From Deltaproteobacteria bacterium (GTDB taxonomy: Bacteria > Myxococcota_A > Polyangia > Haliangiales > Haliangiaceae), in NCBI GenBank assembly GCA_020630875.1, contig JAHDIH010000003.1, forward strand, positions 164-64,163: a stretch of DNA of 64,000 nt. The letters are read 5' to 3'. A program made the translations under genes and the position numbers. Below, in pieces: positions 43,289-51,992 of this stretch. Below the pieces are notes generated by a model, which had not been told where the DNA came from, did not search any database, and saw nothing but the letters and a program-made list of their open reading frames with translations. Position 1 is the stretch's first letter. The number at the start of each line of letters is the position of its first letter.

Positions 43289-43657
43289 CTACTGTCTCAT
43301 AATTTTCTCTAGCACGCGGCCACGAGCCAACTCGTCTACCAACTTGTCGAGGTAACGTACGTGTTGAGTCAATCGGTCTATTATGTCCTCCACACGATAG
43401 CCGCATATGCTACCAGTAATTAGGTGAGCGTTAGGATGAATCGTAGCTCGTTCGAAAAATGTCTCCAGCGTTACTTCTTCTGCGCACAACTTTGAGACAG
43501 TTTTTTCGTTGTAACCAGTCAACCATTCTATGACTTGCGATAGCTCCGTCTTTGTTCGCCCTTTGCGTTCCACTTTTGATACATAGTGTGGATAAATCTC
43601 TTTGAACGTATACTTCGCCCACAACTCATTAGATTTAACTTTCACCTTGAAACCCAT
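43289..43657 (-). CDS. DUF2200-family protein
   Basis: 122 residues from ATG 43657; a start 11 codons upstream is less like the family. It matches DUF2200 over its length: I-Y-P-H-Y-V-S-K-V-E-R-K-G-R-T-K, V-I-E-W-L-T-G-Y, E-T-F-F-E-R-A, I-T-G-S-I-C-G-Y-R-V-E-D-I and R-Y-L-D-K-L-V-D-E-L-A-R-G. The function of the family is unknown. It ends 7 bp from the convergent GH5 gene and follows the alkyltransferase-like gene on the same strand. Confidence 0.9.
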   Translation of the reverse strand: MGFKVKVKSNELWAKYTFKEIYPHYVSKVERKGRTKTELSQVIEWLTGYNEKTVSKLCAEEVTLETFFERATIHPNAHLITGSICGYRVEDIIDRLTQHVRYLDKLVDELARGRVLEKIMRQ

Positions 43658-43704
43658 ACCTCGACGTTGGCAGAAAGAAAAAAAAGTCAAGAGCTCTGAT
43701 GCAG

Positions 43705-44055
43705 TCAGAGTAGTTGAAGAAGACCAAACTGCTTCAGTGAAACTTTCCCATTTCTACTAAACACTACCCCCTCCGATTCAAGCATTTGTCTTTGAATCGA
43801 AGCCAGACCAGGACTGCGAATTGCGATATGGGCCCAACTCCCAGAGGACTTTCCCATGACGCGATACCAGGGAAGTAGGTGCTCTTTGGTACTAACCCTC
43901 AGCGCTCTGGCAACGACTCGCCCGCCTCTGGGATAACCGCAAACGAGTCCAACATCACTGTACGTTGCGATACGCCCTTGTGGAATCTCACGAATCGCTT
44001 GATAAATCGGCTCGAAAGTTTCGTGTGCCACCGGAGACTTGCTCTTTCCACCCAT
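43705..44055 (-). CDS. Alkyltransferase-like (ATL) DNA-repair protein
   Basis: 116 residues from ATG 44055. It has the Ada/MGMT DNA-binding fold (I-P-Q-G-R-I-A-T-Y-S-D-V-G and the R-x-V-A-R-A-L-R helix), but the reactive P-C-H-R-V is replaced by P-W-Y-R-V. Loss of the Cys marks it as an ATL protein, which binds O6-alkylguanine and recruits nucleotide-excision repair rather than removing the alkyl group. It is divergent from moaD-moaE, with only 19 bp between the starts. Confidence 0.93.
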   Translation of the reverse strand: MGGKSKSPVAHETFEPIYQAIREIPQGRIATYSDVGLVCGYPRGGRVVARALRVSTKEHLLPWYRVMGKSSGSWAHIAIRSPGLASIQRQMLESEGVVFSRNGKVSLKQFGLLQLL

Positions 44056-44074
44056 TGATCCGAGGATAAGGCAG

Positions 44075-44734
44075 ATGAGCATCAAAGTCCTATACTTCGC
44101 GATACTTAGGCAGCGATTGGGTAAAGATTACGACGTAATCAACTTCGAGCAGCAAACCGCAGGAGATGTTGCAAAGTTTGTATCGACTCAGCAGACGTCG
44201 CTGGACAAGATTTGCCAACGTTGTCGAATCGCCGTCAATCAGGAATTTGTAGACTCTTCCCATCCTCTCTCCGACGGAGACGAAGTGGCGCTGATCCCAC
44301 CGGTAAGCGGAGGGCAAGACAGCTACGTCGCACTTCTCAGCGAGCCTCTTTCCATTGACCGGTGCCTTTCAAAGGTAAAGTCACCACAGTTCGGAGGAAT
44401 CTGTATATTCGTTGGAGTGGTTCGAAACCACAGTCAAGGCCGCGACGTCTCTCAACTACAGTACACGGCGTACCGCGGCATGGTAGAGAAAGTACTGCGA
44501 AAGATAGCAAGTGACGCAGAACAATCCCATGCACCTTGCCGCGTTGCGATAGAGCATCGCATAGGTTCGCTAACTATCGGAGATATTGCGGTCATCGTCT
44601 GTGCTGCCTCTCCGCACCGGGCAGAATCATTTGCCGCGGCCCGACAGCTGATTGAGGAACTGAAAAAGAATGCTCCGATATGGAAAAAGGAGCGTTCTAG
44701 CGAAGGCTTTGAATGGGTGGGCATGGGGCCTTAG
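44075..44734 (+). CDS. Molybdopterin synthase MoaD-MoaE fusion
   Basis: 219 residues from ATG 44075. Residues 1-80 are MoaD (V-L-Y-F-A-I-L-R-Q-R-L-G to L-I-P-P-V-S-G-G, with Gly-Gly at 79-80). Residues about 85-219 are MoaE (G-I-C-I-F-V-G-V-V-R-N, H-R-I-G-S-L-T-I-G-D, H-R-A-E-S-F-A-A, P-I-W-K-K-E with the active Lys). Separate MoaD uses its free C-terminal Gly as a thiocarboxylate, so the fused form must be cleaved after GG, as known for mycobacterial MoaX. It links the window to molybdenum cofactor synthesis together with xdhC and mocA. Confidence 0.93.
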   Translation: MSIKVLYFAILRQRLGKDYDVINFEQQTAGDVAKFVSTQQTSLDKICQRCRIAVNQEFVDSSHPLSDGDEVALIPPVSGGQDSYVALLSEPLSIDRCLSKVKSPQFGGICIFVGVVRNHSQGRDVSQLQYTAYRGMVEKVLRKIASDAEQSHAPCRVAIEHRIGSLTIGDIAVIVCAASPHRAESFAAARQLIEELKKNAPIWKKERSSEGFEWVGMGP

Positions 44735-46026
44735 CAACTCTTGCGCTGTCGGTTCGAATGCCTTGCGTGAGTGCAAAACGAAAAACCTTACAGCCCAAAC
44801 GAACTGTGACCTCTCGAGGCAACGCACTAGTAGACATTAGGACCGGACAGCGCTTTCCATTAAAGTCATCTGGAGTACAGGTTGTTGGAAACAGCCGCGC
44901 TGCGGACATTTGCTTAAGCGATGAAACGCTCTCGGCCCTCCATTGTGACATTCGAGCTACCTCGTCGGGACATCAAATTACTGAAAAGTGCGCGCGTAAT
45001 CAGATAGTCGTAAATGGAGTTATGGTTCAAACCGCACAACTCAAAGTTGGAGACAAGATTTCCTTAGGTTCAAAGACATTGCAAGTAATGTCAGGTCAGG
45101 AACTAACGCAACCTAAAACACAACTGATTGGTTCCTCCCGAGCGATGCAAGAGGTAGCGAGACTAATCACTCATGCGGCTTCAAGTCACTGCTCCGTTTT
45201 AATTCTTGGCGAGACAGGAAGTGGTAAAGAGTTGGTCGCCCAAAGCATTCACGCCTTGTCCAAACGAAAACACGCCCCCTTTGTTCCCGTGAACTGTGGA
45301 GCTCTTCCTGAGGCGCTAGTTGCTAGCGAACTCTTTGGCGCGGAGAAAGGATCTTTCACAGGAGCTAGCTCCCACCGGACCGGACTGTTTCAACAATCGA
45401 ACAAAGGCACCATATTTCTTGATGAACTTGGCGAGATGCCAATACATTTGCAGCCCTATCTACTTCGAGTCCTAGAAACCGGCGTCGTTCGTCCAGTAGG
45501 GTCTACACTAGGTAAAAAAATTGATTTTAGGGTTATTGCAGCCACCAACAAAATTCCAACAGAAGACTCATTTTCGTCAATACGTGAAGACCTCTTCTAT
45601 AGAGTTGGTACCTTCATTATCAAAGTACCTCCGCTACGTCATCGACTCGAAGATATAGAAGAACTGGCAGAGCACTTCTTACGAGCCAATGAACATCACT
45701 ATGGCAAGTGCTGGTTCTCACCACATGCAATGTCGAGAATGAAGCAAGCGCTCTGGCCCGGTAACGTCCGAGAGCTACGCGGAAACATTATTCGTGCTAT
45801 GGCTATGGAAGGGCCCGGTGAACTATCGATGAAGTTTATTTGGACAAACGCCACACACCAGAATGACTCACTCTCTACGATTCAAAAGATGATACGCGAC
45901 CGAATGACCCAAGCACTACATGAAAACAACTGGAACATGAGGGCGGCGGCAAAGTCGATTGGCATGCCAAGCTCAACTTTTGCCGACCGGGCAAAACGTT
46001 TTTGCATCACGCGCCCTAATCAATAA
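44713..46026 (+). CDS. FHA-domain sigma-54-dependent transcriptional activator
   Basis: 437 residues from ATG 44713, which has a GAAGG ribosome site 6 bp upstream and overlaps moaD-moaE by 22 bp; ATG 44758 is an alternative. An FHA domain (about 35-130, with V-V-G-N-S-R and L-S-A-L-H-C-D and N-Q-I-V-V-N-G) replaces the usual receiver. The sigma-54 AAA+ core has G-E-T-G-S-G-K-E, S-F-T-G-A (GAFTGA reads GSFTGA), G-T-I-F-L-D-E-L-G-E and a Fis-type C-terminal HTH. Signal input is therefore likely Ser/Thr phosphorylation. It is convergent with the T2SS operon; whether it controls it is unknown. Confidence 0.92.
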   Translation: MGGHGALATLALSVRMPCVSAKRKTLQPKRTVTSRGNALVDIRTGQRFPLKSSGVQVVGNSRAADICLSDETLSALHCDIRATSSGHQITEKCARNQIVVNGVMVQTAQLKVGDKISLGSKTLQVMSGQELTQPKTQLIGSSRAMQEVARLITHAASSHCSVLILGETGSGKELVAQSIHALSKRKHAPFVPVNCGALPEALVASELFGAEKGSFTGASSHRTGLFQQSNKGTIFLDELGEMPIHLQPYLLRVLETGVVRPVGSTLGKKIDFRVIAATNKIPTEDSFSSIREDLFYRVGTFIIKVPPLRHRLEDIEELAEHFLRANEHHYGKCWFSPHAMSRMKQALWPGNVRELRGNIIRAMAMEGPGELSMKFIWTNATHQNDSLSTIQKMIRDRMTQALHENNWNMRAAAKSIGMPSSTFADRAKRFCITRPNQ

Positions 46027-47359
46027 TCGGCGGAAGCGGCTCCCCATCACCGTCCTGCTCAGAAGGAAACTCGACATCCCGATCGTCTCTATCTCGATCA
46101 TCATCGCCGCGGATATCATCAGATCTTCCGTCGTCGATATAATCTCCAACCTCTTCTCTATCATCAGCTCGTTCGTCCCGATTGCGACGATTGACGTCCG
46201 GGCCACGTCGTGGTCTGAGTTCATCGGCTATTTTCCCCTTCGAGTTCGTAGAGCTCGACGAAGAAGACGTTTTAGAAGACTCAGAGCTTGTGGACTTAGA
46301 GGACGAACTTTTGGACGACTTTGGCTTGCGAATCGTACGGTTTTTCCGTGGTGGCTTCTTCTTTTTGCCAAGTTCGCACGGTCTGTCGGGCAAACGAATT
46401 CTTCGACTTCTCCGATTACCTAGTTTGCCAAACCATTTCATATGGACTTTGCTGTCAGATTGCTTCGGATAGCCGTTAACTGCACGGTAGAAAATTTCGC
46501 CAACCTTTTGAGCTTCTTCTCCTTCGCCCCCCTCAACAACGAATTCCTTTACCTTCTCCGACACGCTGAACTTCCAGCATTGATCAAAGTCCCAGGCCTT
46601 ACTTTTCTTGGCAAGCTTTAGGGTACCATTAACCGACAACTCCCCATCTGGTGACTGACTTCCAAAGTCGTTAAAAGTTATCGTTCCGTTTTTAACATCT
46701 AATTCCCCACCAAAGTCTCCAAGCTCCAACCGGGGGACTTCCATTTTTACTACTTCAGCATCGGCTTTTGGGCTCATTGCGAATTCAACGGTTTCAACAC
46801 CATCTCCCATTTCACAGTCTTTGCAACGCAACTTCACTTTCCCGGTAGGACGCTCCCAAAGAACGCGACCTTTCTTACTCGGAAAACTAAGTTGAATATT
46901 CGCATCCAGTGGCCCTGCAAGTGGAATGCCCATTACCTTTTCTACGTTGGGAACTTTGCTTGTCTCAAGCTTATTCGTTTCCACAGACAACTTGGAGGTT
47001 CCTTTACCATCGATCTTAAACTCGGTCTCGATAACTCCATCACCAAAGTCCATATCAACATCGCCAGCTAACGTAGAGAATCCTGAAAACAACCCGCGCA
47101 TGATTGAGACATTGACCGTTAACTCTTCCGCGGAAACTTCTCCACTACTCCAGCTCGCAGTGGGGTTCTCTAAGCGTACGCAACCAGGAATGAAACACGC
47201 GGAGACATCATCGTAGTCTAGCGATACGCTACTGTTGGCGAGTGCGCCATTGATCAGTCGCTCGTATGGAAATGACAGATGCAAAGCGTAAATAAATGCA
47301 ACTACAGCCAAGACTGGGAAGCCGACTCTTCGAAGCAACTTTTCTTGTCGTTCGGTCAC
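46016..47359 (-). CDS. gspN: Type II secretion protein GspN
   Basis: 447 residues from GTG 47359, overlapping the gspM stop by one base. A membrane helix at about 13-28 is followed by a periplasmic domain with the GspN pattern (F-P-Y-E-R-L-I, G-P-L-D-A-N-I-Q-L, G-T-L-K-L). The last 110 or so residues are a low-complexity tail: a Lys/Ser-rich part, then an Arg/Asp-rich part. This tail is unusual. It is the last gene of the operon and overlaps the convergent FHA activator by 11 bp. Confidence 0.88.
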   Translation of the reverse strand: MTERQEKLLRRVGFPVLAVVAFIYALHLSFPYERLINGALANSSVSLDYDDVSACFIPGCVRLENPTASWSSGEVSAEELTVNVSIMRGLFSGFSTLAGDVDMDFGDGVIETEFKIDGKGTSKLSVETNKLETSKVPNVEKVMGIPLAGPLDANIQLSFPSKKGRVLWERPTGKVKLRCKDCEMGDGVETVEFAMSPKADAEVVKMEVPRLELGDFGGELDVKNGTITFNDFGSQSPDGELSVNGTLKLAKKSKAWDFDQCWKFSVSEKVKEFVVEGGEGEEAQKVGEIFYRAVNGYPKQSDSKVHMKWFGKLGNRRSRRIRLPDRPCELGKKKKPPRKNRTIRKPKSSKSSSSKSTSSESSKTSSSSSSTNSKGKIADELRPRRGPDVNRRNRDERADDREEVGDYIDDGRSDDIRGDDDRDRDDRDVEFPSEQDGDGEPLPPIID

Positions 47360-47922
47360 TATTCCTCTTCTTTCTCAACCACTTTTGAAAAGCCGCTAAC
47401 AACCAAACGTACGTTTGACTTTTCTTTATCTCTCAGGTCTCTACGCATCTCGAGCTCTTTTATTTTTACAACGTCAGACTGTTTTTCTATTTCCTCTAGA
47501 AACCTCATCACTTTCGCAAGTTTGATACTCGACAAATCGGTCTGCATCAAAGTCTCTTGAATGTCGCCCTCTTTGCTTCCATCTAACGTTTTCTTGCGAG
47601 GAATCTGAATCTTCTCTTCTTCTGCGAAACCACTACTGGCCTTTTTTGCGGCATCGTCAAGAAGAGTCGTTAGTTGCGGCGCTTCTTCAGGTATTTCCAC
47701 TTGACTGGTATCAGCGAGCGGAGGTCCTTCCTGTCGGTGAAGAGCCATTACCACCAACGCACTACGCAGCTCCGCCTCCTCTGACTCGAGTTTACTTTTC
47801 TTTTTTAGCACCGAATAAGCACCGACGAGCGTACAGCCGACAACCAATGCCATAGAAAGTCCAATCACGATAATTTGTTCGCGAGTTGTAATCCCAGAAA
47901 ACCACTCTTTGACCTTATTCAT
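47359..47922 (-). CDS. gspM: Type II secretion protein GspM
   Basis: 187 residues from ATG 47922, chosen because a GGAGGAAAG ribosome site precedes it. A short cytoplasmic segment, one TM helix (about 17-37) and a helical periplasmic region ending in a ferredoxin-like part make up the protein. GspM pairs with GspL on the inner-membrane platform. Assignment rests mainly on position between gspL and gspN and on topology. The 5' end overlaps gspL by 8 bp. Confidence 0.85.
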   Translation of the reverse strand: MNKVKEWFSGITTREQIIVIGLSMALVVGCTLVGAYSVLKKKSKLESEEAELRSALVVMALHRQEGPPLADTSQVEIPEEAPQLTTLLDDAAKKASSGFAEEEKIQIPRKKTLDGSKEGDIQETLMQTDLSSIKLAKVMRFLEEIEKQSDVVKIKELEMRRDLRDKEKSNVRLVVSGFSKVVEKEEE

Positions 47923-49408
47923 TATCTTTCCTCCAACAGGCAGCATCGTAGGTCAGACTGGCTTTTGTCATCTCGTTGGCTACCAAGCGTTCATCGCCCT
48001 TCGTACGAAGCTTTAAACAACCGATGTTCTTGAGAGATTTTTCGACCATTACGATTTCTTCTGAACTCTTTGCTCGCAAATCAATAACGACTTGCGTTTC
48101 ATCGATCGATATTTTGTCGACCTCCACCGAAACATCTTTTGGTTTGGGCAGCGCCGCACTTACCGACAACAATACGTCGTAGGCACTTAAGTCGGGCAAC
48201 AGCGAGACCGAAGTATCATCTTCGTTGTCAATGGCATCAATTTGTGATGGATCTAAGGGGCCTCCGTATAGTCTTGTGGACTCTGCAGCGACCTTTGCCC
48301 GCAGCGCAGCGGTTTCTTCTCGTTGCGAATAAACAGAGGCAAGAAGCGCCAAGACTCCAAACATCGAGACGATTCCTAGCGCCAATGCGATTCGCAACGC
48401 AGGCTGGAACAAATGCGCTAACTCTGAGCTAGATGCTTGTCCTAACTTTAAGTCAAAATCTCTTCGACGGTTGGCAGCATAAGCAGAGGCCGCCTCGGCT
48501 AAAAACGCATCTCCCACACCTAACTCGCTGGCAGCAACCACCGGCATTCCAAGCTTGCTTTCGAACCAGCTTGCGACTCCCGGAAGAGACGAAGCACTGC
48601 CACCAAGCACCACTAAATCAACTTTTTTGTGCGAGGCCTCCACAGTGGCTTGAAGTGCCCTTCCTAAGTCTCGCTGCATAGCAAAGAGCTCACTGCCAAC
48701 TACTTGGTTGTAACGGGCGGCAAACTCATCATCTACATTAGCAACCGCGCCGTATCGATTCATAAGCTCTTCCGCTTGAACCACGTCGCAATTCCAAGTC
48801 CGTTGAATTGCTGAGGACAAATCGCTAGTACCTCGCTGAATCGATCGTGCATAGATCGGGGCATCTTGGTGGCTCACGCAAAGCTCAGTAACTTCTCGTC
48901 CTACGTCGACTAAAGCTATCGTATCGGCGACTCGAGCTCGGCCGGAGGTTTCCTTGACCTGTCCAATGAGGGTCGCTGCAGCTCCCGGAAAACTCACTAC
49001 TCTTTTTACGGTCAACCCCGCAAGTTCCACTTGCCTCACGATCTCGCTACCTTTTTCGATGGGGACAGCTGTGGTGAGGAAAGCGCCAACCTCCTCCCCT
49101 TCTTCTGCTGGAAGTGGCGAATAAGAAATCGCAAGGTCCTCAAGATCCAATGGCAGATGGGCCTCGAGTTCACTTCCGACGACTTGGTCAAGAATGGCTT
49201 TCTTCGTTGGCACGTGCTCCAACGTCAATACGCGAGAAAAGCTCTGCGACGCTCGCACAATCACAATCGCAGCCTGACCACTTAATCCGTGCTCCTGCAC
49301 TGCAAACCGAAGGGCGTCTGTAAAATCTCCAGAATAGGGAGCTGTCACCACTTTGCCGTCAAAAGCGAGAGTCACTTCACTCGGGCTAATATCTATTCCA
49401 ATACTCAT
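47915..49408 (-). CDS. gspL: Type II secretion protein GspL (PilM-like)
   Basis: 497 residues from ATG 49408, 3 bp after the gspK stop. The N-terminal actin-like/PilM domain (M-S-I-G-I-D-I-S, V-G-S-E-L-E-A-H-L-P, V-V-L-G-G-S-A-S-S-L-P-G) covers about 1-315. One TM helix (about 343-363) and a periplasmic GspL C-terminal domain follow. It couples GspE to the platform. Coupled to gspM by an 8-bp overlap. Confidence 0.9.
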   Translation of the reverse strand: MSIGIDISPSEVTLAFDGKVVTAPYSGDFTDALRFAVQEHGLSGQAAIVIVRASQSFSRVLTLEHVPTKKAILDQVVGSELEAHLPLDLEDLAISYSPLPAEEGEEVGAFLTTAVPIEKGSEIVRQVELAGLTVKRVVSFPGAAATLIGQVKETSGRARVADTIALVDVGREVTELCVSHQDAPIYARSIQRGTSDLSSAIQRTWNCDVVQAEELMNRYGAVANVDDEFAARYNQVVGSELFAMQRDLGRALQATVEASHKKVDLVVLGGSASSLPGVASWFESKLGMPVVAASELGVGDAFLAEAASAYAANRRRDFDLKLGQASSSELAHLFQPALRIALALGIVSMFGVLALLASVYSQREETAALRAKVAAESTRLYGGPLDPSQIDAIDNEDDTSVSLLPDLSAYDVLLSVSAALPKPKDVSVEVDKISIDETQVVIDLRAKSSEEIVMVEKSLKNIGCLKLRTKGDERLVANEMTKASLTYDAACWRKDNE

Positions 49409-49411
49409 TTC

Positions 49412-50668
49412 TTATTCCTCTCGCCAATACACCCAGCCACCGACTGGATTTCCCGGACGTTTGGCATCCCAGATACCAGTAATACGCCACTTCATGCTTT
49501 GAACGTTATCAACGTGACCTTCGTCATCGTAGGTAATGAATGTGGGAGCAGTTCCTTCTCCAACTACCTTATAGATTCTTCGAGGATCCTCGTTCGCTAC
49601 TTGCCTCAATTTAGCAATGTCTAATTCGATGCCTTCGACTGGCTCAATATTCGCTTCTTCTATCATCTGAGCTGCACCTTCTCCCAACGCTTGCATTGCT
49701 TCCAAGCCTTGTGGATCTTTTACGGTATCAATGAAATCTTGGAGCTTTCTTGAGGCAGCAGGCATCCCTAAAACTTCTTGCACCGCCCCGGCTAACTGCC
49801 AAAATTTAACCTGGTCGCGAAGAACAGGATCTTCAGGATTCTTAGCCGAATACAGAATTAGTCCTGCGATCATTTTTACACTCTCCACAGAGCCGATATT
49901 GACCTTACAATCACCGTAGACCGTAAATTCATCGCCAAAAAGTGCCCAAAACTTATCGTCAACGCCACGTATCATTCTTGCTTCGTCGACCGTATCCAAG
50001 TAGTTATTGTGAGCGGAGTAAGAGTCTTTGAGGTTGCCATAGCCGTACTGCTCCGCTACGCCATCGGCGCCGTACTGAGTAGTATCAGGATCGACGTAAT
50101 CGATAATTGCCTCCACTTGCTTCTGACGATCACGTCGCCAGCCGCTGGCGTCTTCGCTCTGAAAAAACTCGTCGTAGGCAGTGTGAGCCATGAGCGACTG
50201 CAGAGAGTCATGCAGCGCTTTGCGCTGATTTTTGTTGGGCTTTCCAGCACAGTTCAGATTTATCTTTCCATCGAATCCGACGATGGGAGCGGCCATTTCG
50301 CCACTAGAAGCCATTAGACCTTTGATGCCGCCTCCTAAGTCGTTCTTCTCTTCCACGCTCGCGGAAAAGAGGCACATTACCTGGTCGCTATAATCCAGGA
50401 TGCTATCCGAGTTGATCATTTCTTGAACTTTCGGACTCGTGTCAACAAGTGTCATCTGCAACCGGATTTGCGACTCCGCAATTGCCATGGACGAACGCGC
50501 AAGAAACTCGGCACGCAACCTGTCGGCGTGGCTATGGGCGACGTAGGAGTCTACTATCGTAGCGCGAAAGAAAAACAGACACATGGTCCACGCCGCCGCC
50601 ATGATTAGAAGCACCACAATGATAGCAATTCCACGCTCTCCTTGCTTCTTTTTGAGCAATAGCATCAT
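49412..50668 (-). CDS. gspK: Type II secretion minor pseudopilin GspK
   Basis: 418 residues from ATG 50668 (ATGA overlap with the gspJ stop). A prepilin-like N terminus E-R-G-I-A-I-I-V-V-L-L-I-M-A-A-A has Gly before the processed hydrophobic helix but Ile-Ala where most pseudopilins have Phe-Thr, and no Glu at +5, as is usual for GspK. A large alpha domain follows. GspK caps the pseudopilus tip with GspI and GspJ. Confidence 0.92.
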   Translation of the reverse strand: MMLLLKKKQGERGIAIIVVLLIMAAAWTMCLFFFRATIVDSYVAHSHADRLRAEFLARSSMAIAESQIRLQMTLVDTSPKVQEMINSDSILDYSDQVMCLFSASVEEKNDLGGGIKGLMASSGEMAAPIVGFDGKINLNCAGKPNKNQRKALHDSLQSLMAHTAYDEFFQSEDASGWRRDRQKQVEAIIDYVDPDTTQYGADGVAEQYGYGNLKDSYSAHNNYLDTVDEARMIRGVDDKFWALFGDEFTVYGDCKVNIGSVESVKMIAGLILYSAKNPEDPVLRDQVKFWQLAGAVQEVLGMPAASRKLQDFIDTVKDPQGLEAMQALGEGAAQMIEEANIEPVEGIELDIAKLRQVANEDPRRIYKVVGEGTAPTFITYDDEGHVDNVQSMKWRITGIWDAKRPGNPVGGWVYWREE

Positions 50669-51363
50669 CGAAACTCCAATCGTGTTGTCATAGGGATTTT
50701 TACGCGAGTAACGTACTCGATCGTTTTATTTTCTTGGTACGGATTAGGAACTTCCAGCTTAACTTCAACCCACTGCGGCAAGCGGTTGCGCTGAGACTCA
50801 CTAGAAGAGTCCCAACTTTTCTTCCAATCGTCAGCCTCAAGATCAAAGTAGCGAAACTCAAGCCCAGAGACTGATTCCAGTAGGACATCTACTCGCTGCG
50901 GTACTTTTTTCCATCGGTGTTGCCGATCAGGCAATCGACGCAGCTCCCTACGAATCAGATTAGTCCGGTCCGATTCCTTGTCACGTAGTGCTTCGTAAGT
51001 GACCAACGTTAGTTCTGACTCACTAGCATTGGCATAGAATGACTGATGAGACATCGAACTAAATCGCAACTCTCCCACAGGACTATCGTCTTCTCCCTTA
51101 AACAACGTCCTACGGCTCTCCGCGGACAAGGATGTTTGATCTTGGCCCTCCTCTGAATGAGCAGAAATATACGCATGGCGAAGATCGCGAGTCACTACCG
51201 CCATTGCCACCCTGATTTGTTGGTCTCGTTGGTGCCCTAGCCCGACGGTCTCTTGAATATCGATGGTCGAGTTAAAAATTGAAAGCAGGCCAAACATCAC
51301 CAGAGAGAATGCTGCCATCGAGAGCAAAATCTCGATCATCGTCATGCCAGATTGCCGGATCAT
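50665..51363 (-). CDS. gspJ: Type II secretion minor pseudopilin GspJ
   Basis: 232 residues from ATG 51363 (ATGA overlap). The prepilin signature is Q-S-G-M-T-M-I-E-I-L-L-S, with cleavage after Gly6 and Glu at +5. The globular part ends with T-R-V-K-I-P-M-T-T-R-L. It is a minor pseudopilin of the tip complex. Order GspI-GspJ-GspK matches other T2SS operons. Confidence 0.92.
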   Translation of the reverse strand: MIRQSGMTMIEILLSMAAFSLVMFGLLSIFNSTIDIQETVGLGHQRDQQIRVAMAVVTRDLRHAYISAHSEEGQDQTSLSAESRRTLFKGEDDSPVGELRFSSMSHQSFYANASESELTLVTYEALRDKESDRTNLIRRELRRLPDRQHRWKKVPQRVDVLLESVSGLEFRYFDLEADDWKKSWDSSSESQRNRLPQWVEVKLEVPNPYQENKTIEYVTRVKIPMTTRLEFR

Positions 51364-51992
51364 TTCACTCCCAACATTGCCTTTAGTGGCGTAATTGAGT
51401 CTTGAAACGCAACGGCGTTAAAAATGTAGAGTTCTACGGTAAAGTCTTCGTCGGCTTCTTCTGCATTTTTAGGAACACCTCCGAAGTTGTTCCAGTATAC
51501 GGTCAGCTTAATCTTTCGCAGGCTCTTTTCGAAAATCCCCTGAACCAGTGGCATAAACTGCATGGCCGCTTGGGTGGCTCTTGACTCGGCTTGCGAGCGC
51601 GCCGTGTCGTCAACTTCTTCACCGCTCTGCTCTTCGGCAATATCCAGCATTCCACCCAAACAGCGATTATTGATATCGGCTAACGCTGCGGCATCAAATT
51701 CTTCTACCGCTTGAATCTCTGCTTCCCACTTGATCGTAGGCCATCCTTCGTCGTCGAAATCCCCACTTTCGTTTTGGGTACCATCTTCAAAACCGTCCCT
51801 AAGGAGTTTGGCTTCGATTTCGTTTACTTTGAAGCGAGCCAGTGGGACAGCGGCGGTACTACGCTCAGAGTAAACCGATTCCTCTGTAGCGGCGGCGTTG
51901 ATCGAAATAATCATAGTGACAGTACCGATGGCAATTCCCATCGCAATGAGAATTTCAAGCAGCGTCATCCCGACTTGCGTTCGCAATTTCAT
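51360..51992 (-). CDS. gspI: Type II secretion minor pseudopilin GspI
   Basis: 210 residues from ATG 51992 (ATGA overlap). The prepilin peptide Q-V-G-M-T-L-L-E-I-L-I-A-M has Gly at -1 and Glu at +5. It is longer than typical GspI, with an acidic middle (S-G-D-F-D-D-E-G). Assigned from position between gspH and gspJ. Confidence 0.85.
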   Translation of the reverse strand: MKLRTQVGMTLLEILIAMGIAIGTVTMIISINAAATEESVYSERSTAAVPLARFKVNEIEAKLLRDGFEDGTQNESGDFDDEGWPTIKWEAEIQAVEEFDAAALADINNRCLGGMLDIAEEQSGEEVDDTARSQAESRATQAAMQFMPLVQGIFEKSLRKIKLTVYWNNFGGVPKNAEEADEDFTVELYIFNAVAFQDSITPLKAMLGVK

